Source: DASUSH01 sp963785155 (lineage in GTDB: Bacteria > Actinomycetota > Thermoleophilia > Solirubrobacterales > 70-9). From it: a DNA stretch of 64,000 nt. The position numbers were made by a program, and so were the translations under genes. This document shows, piece by piece, positions 8,242 to 16,510 of the stretch (its first letter is position 1; each line of letters begins with the position of its first letter). Under the pieces are notes generated by a model. That model was not told where the DNA came from. It saw nothing but the letters and a program-made list of their open reading frames with translations, and searched no databases. The stretch is from NCBI GenBank assembly GCA_963785155.1, contig CAWAUB010000014.1:124001-188000 (forward strand). The letters are read 5' to 3'.

Positions 8242-8535
8242 ATGACGCTGTTGCAGATCGAGCACGGGATCAGCGATTACGAAACGTGGAAGGCCGCATT
8301 CGACCGCGATCCGATCGACCGCAGGGGATCAGGCGTACGGAGCTACCGGGTGCTCCGGCCGATCGACGACTCGGGGTACATCAAGGTCGAGCTCGCGTTC
8401 GACGAGCGGGACACCGCGGAGGACTTCCTCGGTTCGCTCGAGCGGATGTGGGAGTCGGGGGCTGCCGCGCCGGCGTTGCGGGGCAAGCCGCGGGTTCAGC
8501 TGGTCGAGGAGGTCTCGAGCGAGGAGCTGAGCTAG
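8242..8535 (+). CDS. Small hypothetical protein, likely dimeric ferredoxin-like (ABM-type) fold
   Basis: 97 residues from ATG 8242, chosen because AAGGAGG lies 8 bases upstream; an earlier in-frame start has no ribosome site. MTLLQIEHGISDYETWKAAF followed by a GVRSYRVLRPIDD strand and a FLGSLERMWE helix resembles the short alpha/beta proteins related to antibiotic-biosynthesis monooxygenases. No catalytic residues are obvious. It is divergent from a TetR gene, which may regulate it. The function is not known. Confidence 0.75.
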   Translation: MTLLQIEHGISDYETWKAAFDRDPIDRRGSGVRSYRVLRPIDDSGYIKVELAFDERDTAEDFLGSLERMWESGAAAPALRGKPRVQLVEEVSSEELS

Positions 8536-8549
8536 AGGCCGTCAGGTCG

Positions 8550-9353
8550 TCAGCCAGCGAGCCATTCGTCCGGCTTGACGTTCGCCTTCAGGACGGAGAA
8601 GTCGCCCTCGTCGCGGATCGTCTCGGCGGCATCGGCGAAGGCGCCGGCTGCGATCCACGCGAGCCAGGAGCCGAGGCTGATCCGCTGTCCCCCGGCCTCG
8701 GCGATCTCGGCGACGGTAAAGCTCGGCGCTGCCAGGACATTCAGCGGCTTCGTCGTCGCCTCGGCGACCGTCCGGACATCGGCGATCTCGCGGAGCGCCG
8801 GGGCGTAGACGACGTCGGCCCCCGCCCCCTCGAAGGCCACGAGCCTCGCGATCGTGTCGTCCAGGTCGGGGTTGCCGCGAAGGTGGTTCTCGGCGCGAGC
8901 CGTGAGGGTGAACGGGAAGTCGAGCGCGCGGGCGGCCTCGACCGCGGCGGCGACTCGCTCTGTCGCCTGCCCGATCTCGTAGATGCCGTCGTCGGCGCTC
9001 CAGTCCTCGATCGAACCGCCGACTGCGCCCGCCGCCGCGGCGTGCTCGATCGCGTTCGCGGCGTCCTCGGGGCTGGGGCCGAAGCCGTTCTCGAGGTCGA
9101 CGGAGACGGGCAGATCGGTCGCGGCGTCCACCGCGGCGACGTGACCTTCGAGCTCCTCCAGTGTGACCTGGCCGTCGTGCCGGCCGAGGGTCAGAGCGAA
9201 GCCGCCACTCGTCGTCGCCAGGGCGGCAAAGCCGAGCGCGGCGAGGATCTTGGCCGAGCCCGCGTCCCAGGGGTTCGGGATCACGAAGGGCTCGCCCTCG
9301 TGCAGGGCGCGGAAGGCTTCAGCCTTCTCTTGCTGGCTCGGGCGGTCGGTCAT
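8550..9353 (-). CDS. Isocitrate lyase/PEP mutase family protein
   Basis: 267 residues, one TIM barrel. FVIPNPWDAGSAKILAALGF and SVDLENGFG are the family's substrate and Mg-binding segments, with GGSIEDWSADDGIYEI downstream. Members cleave or rearrange C-C or C-P bonds of 2-oxo-acid-type substrates (2-methylisocitrate lyase, oxaloacetate hydrolase, phosphonomutase). The strongly shortened form without an obvious Cys catalytic loop (KKCGH of ICL) argues against true isocitrate lyase. It stands alone between a small gene and a DUF2277 gene. Confidence 0.85.
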   Translation of the reverse strand: MTDRPSQQEKAEAFRALHEGEPFVIPNPWDAGSAKILAALGFAALATTSGGFALTLGRHDGQVTLEELEGHVAAVDAATDLPVSVDLENGFGPSPEDAANAIEHAAAAGAVGGSIEDWSADDGIYEIGQATERVAAAVEAARALDFPFTLTARAENHLRGNPDLDDTIARLVAFEGAGADVVYAPALREIADVRTVAEATTKPLNVLAAPSFTVAEIAEAGGQRISLGSWLAWIAAGAFADAAETIRDEGDFSVLKANVKPDEWLAG

Positions 9354-9433
9354 TCGGGAGCACCTCCGGTCGGGGTCTGAGGGTGAAACGTCGCGGCTTT
9401 GAGGAACGTGAGCTTGATGGTTACTCTGAAGCC

Positions 9434-9706
9434 ATGTGCAGAAACATCAGAACCCTTCATAACTTCGAGCCTCCGGCGACGAAGGACGAGGTCCAAGACG
9501 CGGCGCTTCAGTACGTCCGCAAGATCAGCGGGTCGACGAAGCCGTCGCAGGCGAACGAAGAGGCCTTCGACCGTGCCGTCGAGCGGGTCGCTCAGGCGAC
9601 TTTGGACCTCCTCGACGACCTGGTCACCTCGGCGCCGCCGAAGGACCGCGAGGTCGAGGCCGCCAAGCGGCGCGCCCGGGCCGAGAAGCGCTTCGCGACG
9701 GCCTAG
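9434..9706 (+). CDS. DUF2277 family protein
   Basis: 90 residues. The start is set at ATG 9434 because MCRNIRTLHNFEPPAT is the characteristic opening of DUF2277; the upstream in-frame 17 residues are unlike the family. The conserved ALQYVRKISGSTKPSQANEEAFDRAV block follows, then APPKDREVEA. It is a small, helical, cytoplasmic protein of unknown function, widespread in actinobacteria and proteobacteria. It converges with the SnoaL-like gene. Confidence 0.9.
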   Translation: MCRNIRTLHNFEPPATKDEVQDAALQYVRKISGSTKPSQANEEAFDRAVERVAQATLDLLDDLVTSAPPKDREVEAAKRRARAEKRFATA

Positions 9707-9727
9707 CCGGCGCGGGCTCGCTGCTGG

Positions 9728-10163
9728 TCAGCCGCCGGGAGGCGGCACGGCTCCGACCTGGACGAGCATCCCGAGCATGTCGGCGCTCGCCCAGCGGTCG
9801 ATCACCTTGCCGTCGCGGAAGGCGAGGATCGTGATCCCGTTCAGCTCGACCGGCTTGCCGGTCGCAGGGAACGCCCATCAGGGGGCCGTCATGGCTGCCG
9901 CGCTGGACGAACCGGGTGACGATCCGGTCGCCCTCTCCGAACGTGTCGGCGAGCTCGATCTGCGAGCCCGGCAGGCCGGCGAAGATCCCTTCGTAGAAGC
10001 CCCTCACCTCCGTCTTGTTCATCGGCGCCGGCCCGTACCCGTAAAGGGTCACGTCTTCGTCGTAGAGGGTCAGGTATTCGTCGAGGTCGCCGCGGTTCCA
10101 TGCTTCGATCGCCTCCTCGAGGCGGGCGACCATCGCTTCTGTGCTCGTTGTGTCCGTGCTCAT
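9728..10163 (-). CDS. SnoaL-like/NTF2-fold protein (one frameshift)
   Basis: Starts at ATG 10163 (MSTDTTSTEAMVARLEEAIEAWNRGDLDEYLTLYDEDVTLYG), a standard SnoaL/NTF2-like opening. The frame breaks after GPLMGVP near 9868, where one extra C in a CCC run shifts it. The correct continuation is GKPVELNGITILAFRDGKVIDRWASADMLG to TGA 9728. Corrected length is 144 residues, normal for polyketide-cyclase-like SnoaL proteins. It is divergent from a PadR regulator across a palindrome, so the pair probably forms one regulated unit. The substrate is unknown. Confidence 0.8.
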
Positions 10164-10173
10164 ATCCGCTCCT

Positions 10174-10202
10174 GGTAGTAAGCTCCCTTTGGGAGTTATA
10201 CC
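10174..10202. promoter_or_regulatory. Imperfect palindrome between SnoaL-like and PadR genes
   Basis: The arms CTCCC (10183-10187) and GGGAG (10191-10195), around TTT, extend outward as GGTAGTAAG against TTATACC, with two extra G in the left arm. Its position just upstream of both divergent genes suits a PadR operator. Confidence 0.5.
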
Positions 10203-10767
10203 ACGGATTCGAAGATCACATCGGAGCTCCGCGGAATCTCGTACGTCGTCCTCTCGCTCGTCGGCGAGGGAGGCGCGAGCCCGCATGAGCTCGCACGGAT
10301 GGTTCGGCAGGGCGGGCCCGTCTATTGGACGGCAGCGGAGAGCAAGGTCTATGCGGAGCCGAAGCGGCTCGCGTCGCTGGGATACCTGAAGGGGCGGGTG
10401 ACTCCGGGCGAGACCAGGCCGAAGACGGTCTATCGGCTGACGGCAAAGGGGCGGAAGGCGCTCGGCGAGTGGCTGCGCTCCCCCACCCGGTTCCCGCGCA
10501 TCCAGGACGGCGCCCATCTCCGCCTTCTCGCCGGGGATCAGATCTCAGACGAAGAGATCCTGGCGAGCCTGGACGGATTGCGGGCGCAGCTCGACCGAGC
10601 TCGGCGAGCTCGTCGGCGAGATGGAGGCCGGTGAGGCGCGGCTTCCGGACAAGCAGCGGAACCTCGCTCTCGCCCACCGTCTGCCGAGGCTGGTGATCGG
10701 GGCGTATGAGACCTGGATCAAGGAGGTCGAGTCGGCGATCGGCGTGCCGGACGGACCCCGAGACTAA
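10200..10767 (+). CDS. PadR family transcriptional regulator (one frameshift, start codon unclear)
   Basis: PadR winged-helix residues are readable from SKITSELRGISYVVLSLVGEG (about 10209), including SPHELARMVRQGGPVYWTAAESKVYAEPKRL and a KTVYRLTAKGRKAL wing. No ATG, GTG or TTG precedes this in frame; the first ATG (10299) is inside the domain. Either the start is damaged (ATACC for ATGACC would fit) or it is non-standard. A second break near 10603, one extra C, moves the C-terminal helices (ELGELVGEMEAGEARLPDKQ) to another frame, ending at TAA 10767. The corrected protein has about 188 residues. Confidence 0.75.
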
Positions 10768-10780
10768 GATTCGCCCAGTG

Positions 10781-12079
10781 GTGGGCACCAGGGGAATCAA
10801 GGGCCGGATCGGCATGGTCGCGGCGGCGCTCGGCCTGCTGGCGGCGGGCGGCGCGGCACCCGCGTCGGCGACCGACTGGACCGCGCTGCGAACGCTCAAC
10901 ATCGCCCATCAGGGCGGCGAGAACGAGGCGCCTTCGAACACGATGTACGCGCTCGAGCGGTCGCTACTGCTCGGGGCGGACATGCTCGAGGTGGACATCC
11001 ACACGACCTCGGACGGACAGCTCGTCGTCATGCATGACGCGACGGTCGACCGGACGACGAACGGGACCGGCCGCGTGTACGACAAGACGCTTGCGGAGGT
11101 GCAGGCGCTCGACGCCGGGCAGAACATCGTCCCCGGCGAGGGGACGGAGACCGGTCGCGACGAGGCCGAGTATCCGTATCGCGGCGTGCGCGCTGGGCGA
11201 ACGTGAGCCGCCGAAGGGATTTGAACCCGACGATTTCCGGATCCCACGCTCGAGCAGGTGATGTCCACCTATCCCGACGTGCCGATCAACATCGAGATCA
11301 AGGGTGCGGCCGACTCCGACGTGGATTCATTCCTGAGGAACGCGGAGGCGCTCGCGGCGTTCCTCAACCAGCTGGGCCGCACCGACGGGATCATGGTCGC
11401 GTCCTTCAACGACGCGGCGATCCAGCGGTTCCACGAGCTCGCGCCGCTGATCGATCTCGCTCCGGCGATCGCCGGTGTCGCTGCCTACAAGCTGAGTGGG
11501 ACCCGGCCGCCGGAGGGCACGAAGGCGTTCCAGGTGCCGATCGCGTTCAGCGGGATCACCGTCACCGACCAGCCCTTCGTCGAGAAGGCCCACGCCGACG
11601 GCTACGGCGTCCACGTCTGGACCGTCAACGACCCGGCCGAGATGAACATGCTGCTCGACTGGGGCGTCGACGGGATCATGACCGCGGAGCCGATCCGGCT
11701 CGAGCAGGTGCTGTGCGAGCGCGGCGTCGCGCGGCCGGCGAGGCCCGCGTCAGCTCCTGGGGAGCACTGCGAGGAGGACGTCTCGATCGCCTGCGACGTC
11801 GAGCCGGTGAAGGCGAAGCGCGCGGGCAACAAGCTGAAGGTGACCCTCCGCCGCGACGATCAGTTCGCGGGGAAGTGCGCGGGCGTCGTGAAGATGAAGG
11901 CCGACGGGAACAAGACGAAGGGCAGGTTCGACTTCGGCGACCAGCCGCCTGCCGACGGCGGCGCGGCGAAGACGGTCGTGAAGATGAAGCGTTCCGGCCT
12001 CGACCGCGGCGACGAGGCGAAGGCGACCGCCACCCCGTTTCTCGCCTTCGCGGCGAAGACCAAGCTCGAAGTCCGCTAG
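10781..12079 (+). CDS. Secreted glycerophosphodiester phosphodiesterase (two compensating frameshifts)
   Basis: The proposed GTG start at 10781 gives a signal peptide (basic GIKGRIG, then an Ala/Leu core, cut after APASA). GDPD motifs follow: IAHQGGENEAPSNT, LEVDIHTTSDGQLVVMHD, and later VPINIEIKG and VHVWTVND. The region between 11185 and 11245 is out of frame; reading PPKGFEPDDFRIP then TLEQVM in other frames restores the family sequence, and the two shifts cancel. It would hydrolyse glycerophosphodiesters outside the membrane. A Lys-rich tail of about 95 residues (repeated VVKMK) follows the catalytic domain and is not recognised. Confidence 0.82.
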
Positions 12080-12237
12080 GGGCTTGCTCCTGCGCAGCGC
12101 GGGTCGTCCTTGGACGCCGCGACCACCTGACCGCCGATCTCGGTGCGCTTGGTCAGCCGCCGGCGGACCTTGCCCCGTACCGTCCTCCCCCGGAAGTTCC
12201 ACTCCACCTGATCACCACGTTTGAACTCCTGTGCCAT
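12076..12237 (-). CDS. DUF2945-type small protein (hypervirulence-associated TUDOR-like)
   Basis: 53 residues, MAQEFKRGDQVEWNFRGRTVRGKVRRRLTKRTEIGGQVVAASKDDPR. The start ATG 12237 is preceded by GAGAGGAG. The GDQVEWNF and ASKDDPR segments match the short SH3/TUDOR-like DUF2945 family. Members usually continue past DDPRY for 15-20 residues, so this copy looks C-terminally short. Its stop shares CTAG with the convergent glycerophosphodiesterase stop. Function is unknown. Confidence 0.75.
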   Translation of the reverse strand: MAQEFKRGDQVEWNFRGRTVRGKVRRRLTKRTEIGGQVVAASKDDPRCAGASP

Positions 12238-12303
12238 GACGCTCCTCTCTGCTCGCTTACGCAGAAATGAAGCCCAGCGGCGGCCCGCGCGCCCCCCAGC
12301 GCA

Positions 12304-12352
12304 GTGAACGTCATCAGCGCATGCAGGAGAGGGTGCTGACGGACGTTCGGCG
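12304..12352. repeat. Dispersed palindromic repeat, copy C
   Basis: Arms GAACGTC (12306-12312) and GGACGTTC (12341-12348) are lengthened inward by TCAGC/GCTGA. GAGGGTG and ACGGACGTTCGG match the elements at 3025-3077 and 33955-34006. It lies between the 3' end of tRNA-Ala(TGC) and the DUF2945 start. Confidence 0.65.
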
Positions 12353-12359
12353 GTGTGAG

Positions 12360-12432
12360 TGGAGCCAGCCGGGCTCGAACCGGCGACCTCCCGGATGCAA
12401 ACCGGACGCTCTTCCAACTGAGCTATGGCCCC
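12360..12432 (-). tRNA. tRNA-Ala (anticodon TGC)
   Basis: 73 bases on the minus strand with all arms present. The acceptor GGGGCCA pairs with TGGCTCC, the D arm is AGCTCAGTTGG, the anticodon stem TCCGG/CCGGG holds loop TTTGCAT, and the T arm is GCCGG-TTCGAAC-CCGGC. CCA is not encoded. It faces away from the glutamate dehydrogenase gene. Confidence 0.97.
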
Positions 12433-12512
12433 GTCCTGCCGATTGTAGGCGCCGAAATCTCCGCTCGTGGGCGAGGCTGTGAGAGGATCGCGGAGAGGAG
12501 CAGGGCGACGAA

Positions 12513-13829
12513 ATGGCTGAGATCGAGACAGCTCCGGAGGAGGACGCCGAGAGCGACCGAAGGAAGAACCCCCCCGGGCAGCGGGCGGAGGTCTCGAACC
12601 TCGAGATCGTCCACCACTACTTCAACATCGCCGCAGACCTCCTGAAGCTCCCGGACGACCTGCGCACCGTCTTCTGGGAGCCCTACCGCGAGGTCACCGT
12701 GCAGATCCCGGTGAAGCTGTCCGACGGCAAGATCCACGTCTACTCCGGCTACCGGATCCAGCACAACGGTGCCCGCGGCCCCTACAAGGGCGGCATTCGC
12801 TACCACCCCGAGGTCGACGTCGACGAGGTCCGCGCCCTCGCCTCCCTGATGACCTGGAAGACCGCGGTGGCAGGCGTCCCCTACGGCGGCGCCAAGGGCG
12901 GGGTCAACTGCCCCGCGGGCGACCTCGATCAGCAGGAGCTCCAGCGGATCACCCGCTCCTTCATGGACAAGATCGAGAAGGTCCTCGGGCCGACCCGCGA
13001 CATCCCCGCCCCCGACGTCAACACCAACGCCCAGGTGATGGCCTGGATGATGGACGAGTACGGGAAGCTCCACGGGCACACGCCGGCGATCGTCACCGGG
13101 AAGCCGATCTCCCTCGAGGGCTCCTATGGCCGCGAGGCAGCGACCGGCCGCGGCTGCGTCTACATGTTCCGCGAGGCCGCCCCGCACCAGGGCATGACGC
13201 CGTCGGACACCACCTTCGTCGTCCAGGGATTCGGCAACGTCGGCTCGTGGGCCGCGAAGATCATGCAGCAGCTCGGCTGCAAGATGGTCGGCGTCTCCGA
13301 CGCCACCGGGGCGATCCGCGGCGACGCCGGGATCGACGCCAACGCGCTCGGCAAGCACCTCGCGAACGGCGGCACGCTGACCGATTACACCGGCGACTCG
13401 GTCGACAACATCACGCCCGACGAGTTGCTCGAGATCAAATGCGACGTCTTCATCCCCGCGGCGCTCGGCGGGATGATCCACGAGCACAACGCGGAAAAGA
13501 TGAACTGCCGGATGATCGTCGAGGGCGCGAACAGCCCGACCACCCCGGTCGCCGACGAGATCCTCGAGGGCAAGGGCGTCTACATCATCCCCGACGTGAT
13601 GGCCAACGCCGGCGGCGTCGTCTGCTCCTACTTCGAGTGGGTGCAGAACCTCCAGCACTTCCGCTGGGACGAGCGCGAGGTGAACGACAAGCTCGGCAAC
13701 GTCATGCGCCGCGCCTTCCGCGAGGTCTCCGGCCGCGCCAAGGAGGAGAACCTCGACTTACGCAAAGCTTCATACCTTGTAGGAATCGAGCGGGTCGTCG
13801 AGGCGGCCCGGACCCGCGGATACATCTAG
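12513..13829 (+). CDS. gdhA: Glutamate dehydrogenase (Glu/Leu/Phe/Val dehydrogenase family)
   Basis: 438 residues, typical of hexameric bacterial GDH. It has GGIRYHPEVDVDEVRALASLM, then the catalytic-lysine loop VPYGGAKGGV, then PAPDVNTN. The Rossmann motif GFGNVGS is near residue 235, and NSPTTPVADEIL with a GGVVCSYFEW C-terminus follows. It interconverts glutamate with 2-oxoglutarate and ammonia. GGAG sits ahead of ATG 12513. No stop or shift interrupts it. Cofactor preference cannot be read by eye. The next gene, a methyltransferase, begins 18 bases downstream and may be cotranscribed. Confidence 0.96.
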   Translation: MAEIETAPEEDAESDRRKNPPGQRAEVSNLEIVHHYFNIAADLLKLPDDLRTVFWEPYREVTVQIPVKLSDGKIHVYSGYRIQHNGARGPYKGGIRYHPEVDVDEVRALASLMTWKTAVAGVPYGGAKGGVNCPAGDLDQQELQRITRSFMDKIEKVLGPTRDIPAPDVNTNAQVMAWMMDEYGKLHGHTPAIVTGKPISLEGSYGREAATGRGCVYMFREAAPHQGMTPSDTTFVVQGFGNVGSWAAKIMQQLGCKMVGVSDATGAIRGDAGIDANALGKHLANGGTLTDYTGDSVDNITPDELLEIKCDVFIPAALGGMIHEHNAEKMNCRMIVEGANSPTTPVADEILEGKGVYIIPDVMANAGGVVCSYFEWVQNLQHFRWDEREVNDKLGNVMRRAFREVSGRAKEENLDLRKASYLVGIERVVEAARTRGYI

Positions 13830-13846
13830 GAGAGGGAGAGATCACC

Positions 13847-14704
13847 ATGGACGCAAGCGCTATCGACGCCGGCGAGTTTCGCGAGGCGCAGAAGAACCAG
13901 TGGGGCAACGCCGCAAGCGGTTGGTACAAGTGGGAGAAGCTGATGGAACCGGCGACGCGCCACGTCAGCGAGCGCCTCGTCGAAATGGCGGGCGTGGAGC
14001 CGGGCAACCGCGTGCTCGACGTGGCGGCCGGGCTCGGCGAGCCATCCCTCACGGCCGCCCGCGTGGTCGGCGCCGAGGGCACCGTCGTCGCGAGCGACAT
14101 CGCCGCCGAGATGCTCGAGTTCGCTCGCCAGCGTGCCGCCGACGCCGGGATGGAGAACATGGAGTTCCTCCACAGCGCCGGGTCCGCGCTCGACTTCCCC
14201 GCCGAGAGCTTCGACGCCGCAGTCTCCCGCTGGGGCATCATCTTCGAGCCGGACGGAGAGGGCACCGCGGCTCGCGTCCGCGGCTTCCTCAAGCCCGGCT
14301 CGAAGATGGCGATCGCCTCCTGGGGGCCGCCCGACCGCGTGCCGATGCTGGGCATCCCGATCAAGGCGCTCATCGAGCTACTCGAGATCACGCCGCCCCC
14401 ACCCGGAACCCCTGGCCCCCTCTCCCGCCCGACCCCCGAGGCGATCGGCGGCCTGCTCGAGGGCGGCGAGTTTTCCGACGTCGAGGTCGAGGAGCTCGAG
14501 GTCGTGCTCGAGTTCGACTCGCCCGAGGACTTCACGACGTTCGTCAAGGAGATCGCCCCGCCGATCACGGCGATGATGGCCTCGCAGCCGCCGGAGAAGC
14601 AGGAGGAGGCGTGGAACGCGATCACCGAAGCGGTCCGCGCCGCCTCGGACGGCGATCAGGTCCGGCTGCCCAACATGGTGCTGGTCGCGTCCGGGCGCGC
14701 CTAG
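13847..14704 (+). CDS. Class I SAM-dependent methyltransferase
   Basis: 285 residues from ATG 13847, preceded by AGGAGAGGGAG. SAM motif I reads VLDVAAGLGEPS at about residue 50; ASDIAAEMLEFARQRAA follows (motif II), and SFDAAVSRWGIIF is motif III, the UbiE/arsenite-methyltransferase style seen in many actinobacterial enzymes. The C-terminal part has a FDSPEDFTTFVKEIAPPITAMM helix region common to this subgroup. The acceptor is unknown. It is close behind glutamate dehydrogenase and converges with the MBL-fold gene. Confidence 0.88.
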   Translation: MDASAIDAGEFREAQKNQWGNAASGWYKWEKLMEPATRHVSERLVEMAGVEPGNRVLDVAAGLGEPSLTAARVVGAEGTVVASDIAAEMLEFARQRAADAGMENMEFLHSAGSALDFPAESFDAAVSRWGIIFEPDGEGTAARVRGFLKPGSKMAIASWGPPDRVPMLGIPIKALIELLEITPPPPGTPGPLSRPTPEAIGGLLEGGEFSDVEVEELEVVLEFDSPEDFTTFVKEIAPPITAMMASQPPEKQEEAWNAITEAVRAASDGDQVRLPNMVLVASGRA

Positions 14705-14714
14705 CGGGTTCGGC

Positions 14715-15536
14715 TCAGCCGGCCGAGCTGGCCTGCATCCGCTCGAGCTCGGCCGCGTCGTGTGAGCAGTAGATCTCGATCTCGTCGCCGTGCTCGCGGG
14801 CGAGCTCGTTGAGCCGCTTCTTGTTGCGCTTTCGCTCGCCACCGTTGAGGCCGACGATTCCCTGGAAGGCGACGAGTCCCGGCGGGCAGGACGGCGGCGT
14901 GGCCATCTCGTCGGCGTGGAAGTAGGCATCGCCGCAGAGGAGCTGCCATCCACCCGAGTCGACCGCCACGGCGCAGTGGCCGCGAGTGTGGCCCGTGACC
15001 GGGATCAGCGCGATCTCCGCGTCACCACCGATCACCTTGACGCTCTCGAACCCGAACCAGGAGTCGCCCTCGACCTTGTGCACGTTGAACTTCGGGCCGT
15101 GGGCGAAGTAGTGCTTCGCGTAGCGCGGGCGCTCGCGCAGCCCCGGGTTCGACATCGCCTCGTGCTCGGTCGCGAATACGTGAACCTCGGCGTCGGGAAA
15201 GTCGGGTAGGCCGCCGGCATGGTCGAAGTCCAGGTGGGTGACGACGATCTGCTTCACGTCCGCCGGGGAGAATCCGAGCGCCTCGATCTGCCCGACCGCG
15301 GTCTGCTCTCGATTCAGCTCGGGCCCGATCATCCATCGGATGGGCCCCATCCGCTTCGGGTCGTCCATGTCGGCTGTGCCGATCCCCGTGTCGACGAGGA
15401 TCAGCCCTTCCGAGGACTCGATCAGCAGGCAGTGGCAGACCATCTTGCCCTTCTCCGTCCAGCCGCCGCGCCCGGTCACGAAGCGCGCCGAGCTCGGGCA
15501 CATCGTTCCGCAGTTGAGGTGGTGGACGGTCGCCAT
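14715..15536 (-). CDS. MBL-fold metallohydrolase, AHL-lactonase-like
   Basis: 273 residues from ATG 15536 (MATVHHLNCGTMCPSSARF). The zinc motif THLDFDHAGG is at about residue 105, with GHTRGHCAV, CGDAYF and a C-terminal YCSHDAAEL ligand region, the set expected of a dinuclear zinc lactonase of the AiiA/AttM group. CGTMCP near the N-terminus is also typical. Members open lactone rings, including acyl-homoserine lactones, but many act on other esters, so the substrate is open. It is monocistronic by spacing. Confidence is high for the fold and moderate for lactonase activity. Confidence 0.87.
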   Translation of the reverse strand: MATVHHLNCGTMCPSSARFVTGRGGWTEKGKMVCHCLLIESSEGLILVDTGIGTADMDDPKRMGPIRWMIGPELNREQTAVGQIEALGFSPADVKQIVVTHLDFDHAGGLPDFPDAEVHVFATEHEAMSNPGLRERPRYAKHYFAHGPKFNVHKVEGDSWFGFESVKVIGGDAEIALIPVTGHTRGHCAVAVDSGGWQLLCGDAYFHADEMATPPSCPPGLVAFQGIVGLNGGERKRNKKRLNELAREHGDEIEIYCSHDAAELERMQASSAG

Positions 15537-15586
15537 GGGCGGCGACAGCCTAAGCGACGAGCGACCGGGCCGCGTTAGCGGCCGTC

Positions 15587-16432
15587 TTACTTGTCGTCCC
15601 CGTCCTCGTCGTCGTCGAAGTCGAAGTCCTTGGGTGAGCCCTGCTCGAACCACAACCGCTCGTCCTCGGGCGTGTCGCGGAGGAACTCGGGCGTCTCCTC
15701 GAGCACGTCCTCCTCCCCGGCCTCTTCCTCGCGATCGACCTCGACAGCGGCGTGCTCGTCGGACTCGTCGCTCACCGGCGCGCCCAAGTCCTCCTCGAGC
15801 TCGGTCTCGGTCTCGGTCTCGACCGGATCAGCCGCCGGCGGCGCAGGGGGTGCCTCGGCGGCCGGCTCCTCCGGCTCGCGGAACTCCTCGAATTCTTCGT
15901 CGATCTCCAGCTCGATCTCACCGATCTCGAACTCGCCGCTGTCGCTGGCGGGCTCCGCCGGCGCCGGCTCGGGCTCCGGGGCGGGCGGTGGCGGTGCCTG
16001 CTCGGCGGGCTCTGGGATCACGTGCTCGGCGGCAGCGGGCTCGACCTCGTCTTCGGGCGGAGCTGGCGCCGGATGCTCGACGGTGGGCTCGCCCGGATCG
16101 TCGGAGCTTCCCGCCTGGTCGAAGAACCCAGCGGTCTCCGCGGGCGCCTCGGCGGGTTCGGCGGGCGCCACCGCCGGTGGCTCTTCAGGCGCCGGGGGCG
16201 GGGATTCGGGCGCCGCGGGGAGCTCCTCGCTCGGGGCCTCCTCGGCGACCTCTGTCGCCGCGCCTTCGATCGCCTGCTCCCCGGTCGGCGGGCGCTCGGG
16301 GAAATCAGGCTCGCCCGGACGCGAGGGCGGGCCGAATGCCTCGTCCTCAAGAATCTGGACCTCGTCCTCCTGAGCGCCGTGCTGGCGCTTCAGGTCGAGG
16401 TGCTCGCGGATCGCGTCGTCGAGAATCCCCAT
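15587..16432 (-). CDS. Highly acidic, Pro/Glu-rich hypothetical protein with conserved ends
   Basis: 281 residues from ATG 16432. An in-frame TTG six bases earlier is possible. The N-terminal 20 residues (MGILDDAIREHLDLKRQHGA) form a likely amphipathic helix. The middle is a disordered Pro/Ala/Glu linker, and the C-terminus (ETPEFLRDTPEDERLWFEQG, then KDFDFDDDEDGDD) is acidic. The two ends look like short binding motifs joined by a spacer. No enzyme domain or signal peptide is present. No ribosome site is evident. Function is unknown; it sits beside a diguanylate cyclase on the same strand. Confidence 0.8.
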   Translation of the reverse strand: MGILDDAIREHLDLKRQHGAQEDEVQILEDEAFGPPSRPGEPDFPERPPTGEQAIEGAATEVAEEAPSEELPAAPESPPPAPEEPPAVAPAEPAEAPAETAGFFDQAGSSDDPGEPTVEHPAPAPPEDEVEPAAAEHVIPEPAEQAPPPPAPEPEPAPAEPASDSGEFEIGEIELEIDEEFEEFREPEEPAAEAPPAPPAADPVETETETELEEDLGAPVSDESDEHAAVEVDREEEAGEEDVLEETPEFLRDTPEDERLWFEQGSPKDFDFDDDEDGDDK

Positions 16433-16510
16433 GGTCAATATCTACCGCTAAAGGCTCTCAAATACTCGTTGATTATGGAAACCGGCGGGTCGCGCCTGGG
16501 CACGCCCGGC

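Noticed and set aside
11205..11240. tRNA T-arm-like sequence on the minus strand (GGGTTCAAATCCC)
   Set aside because: The T stem does not close beyond three pairs, and the plus strand encodes PPKGFEPDDFRIP, which belongs to the glycerophosphodiesterase.
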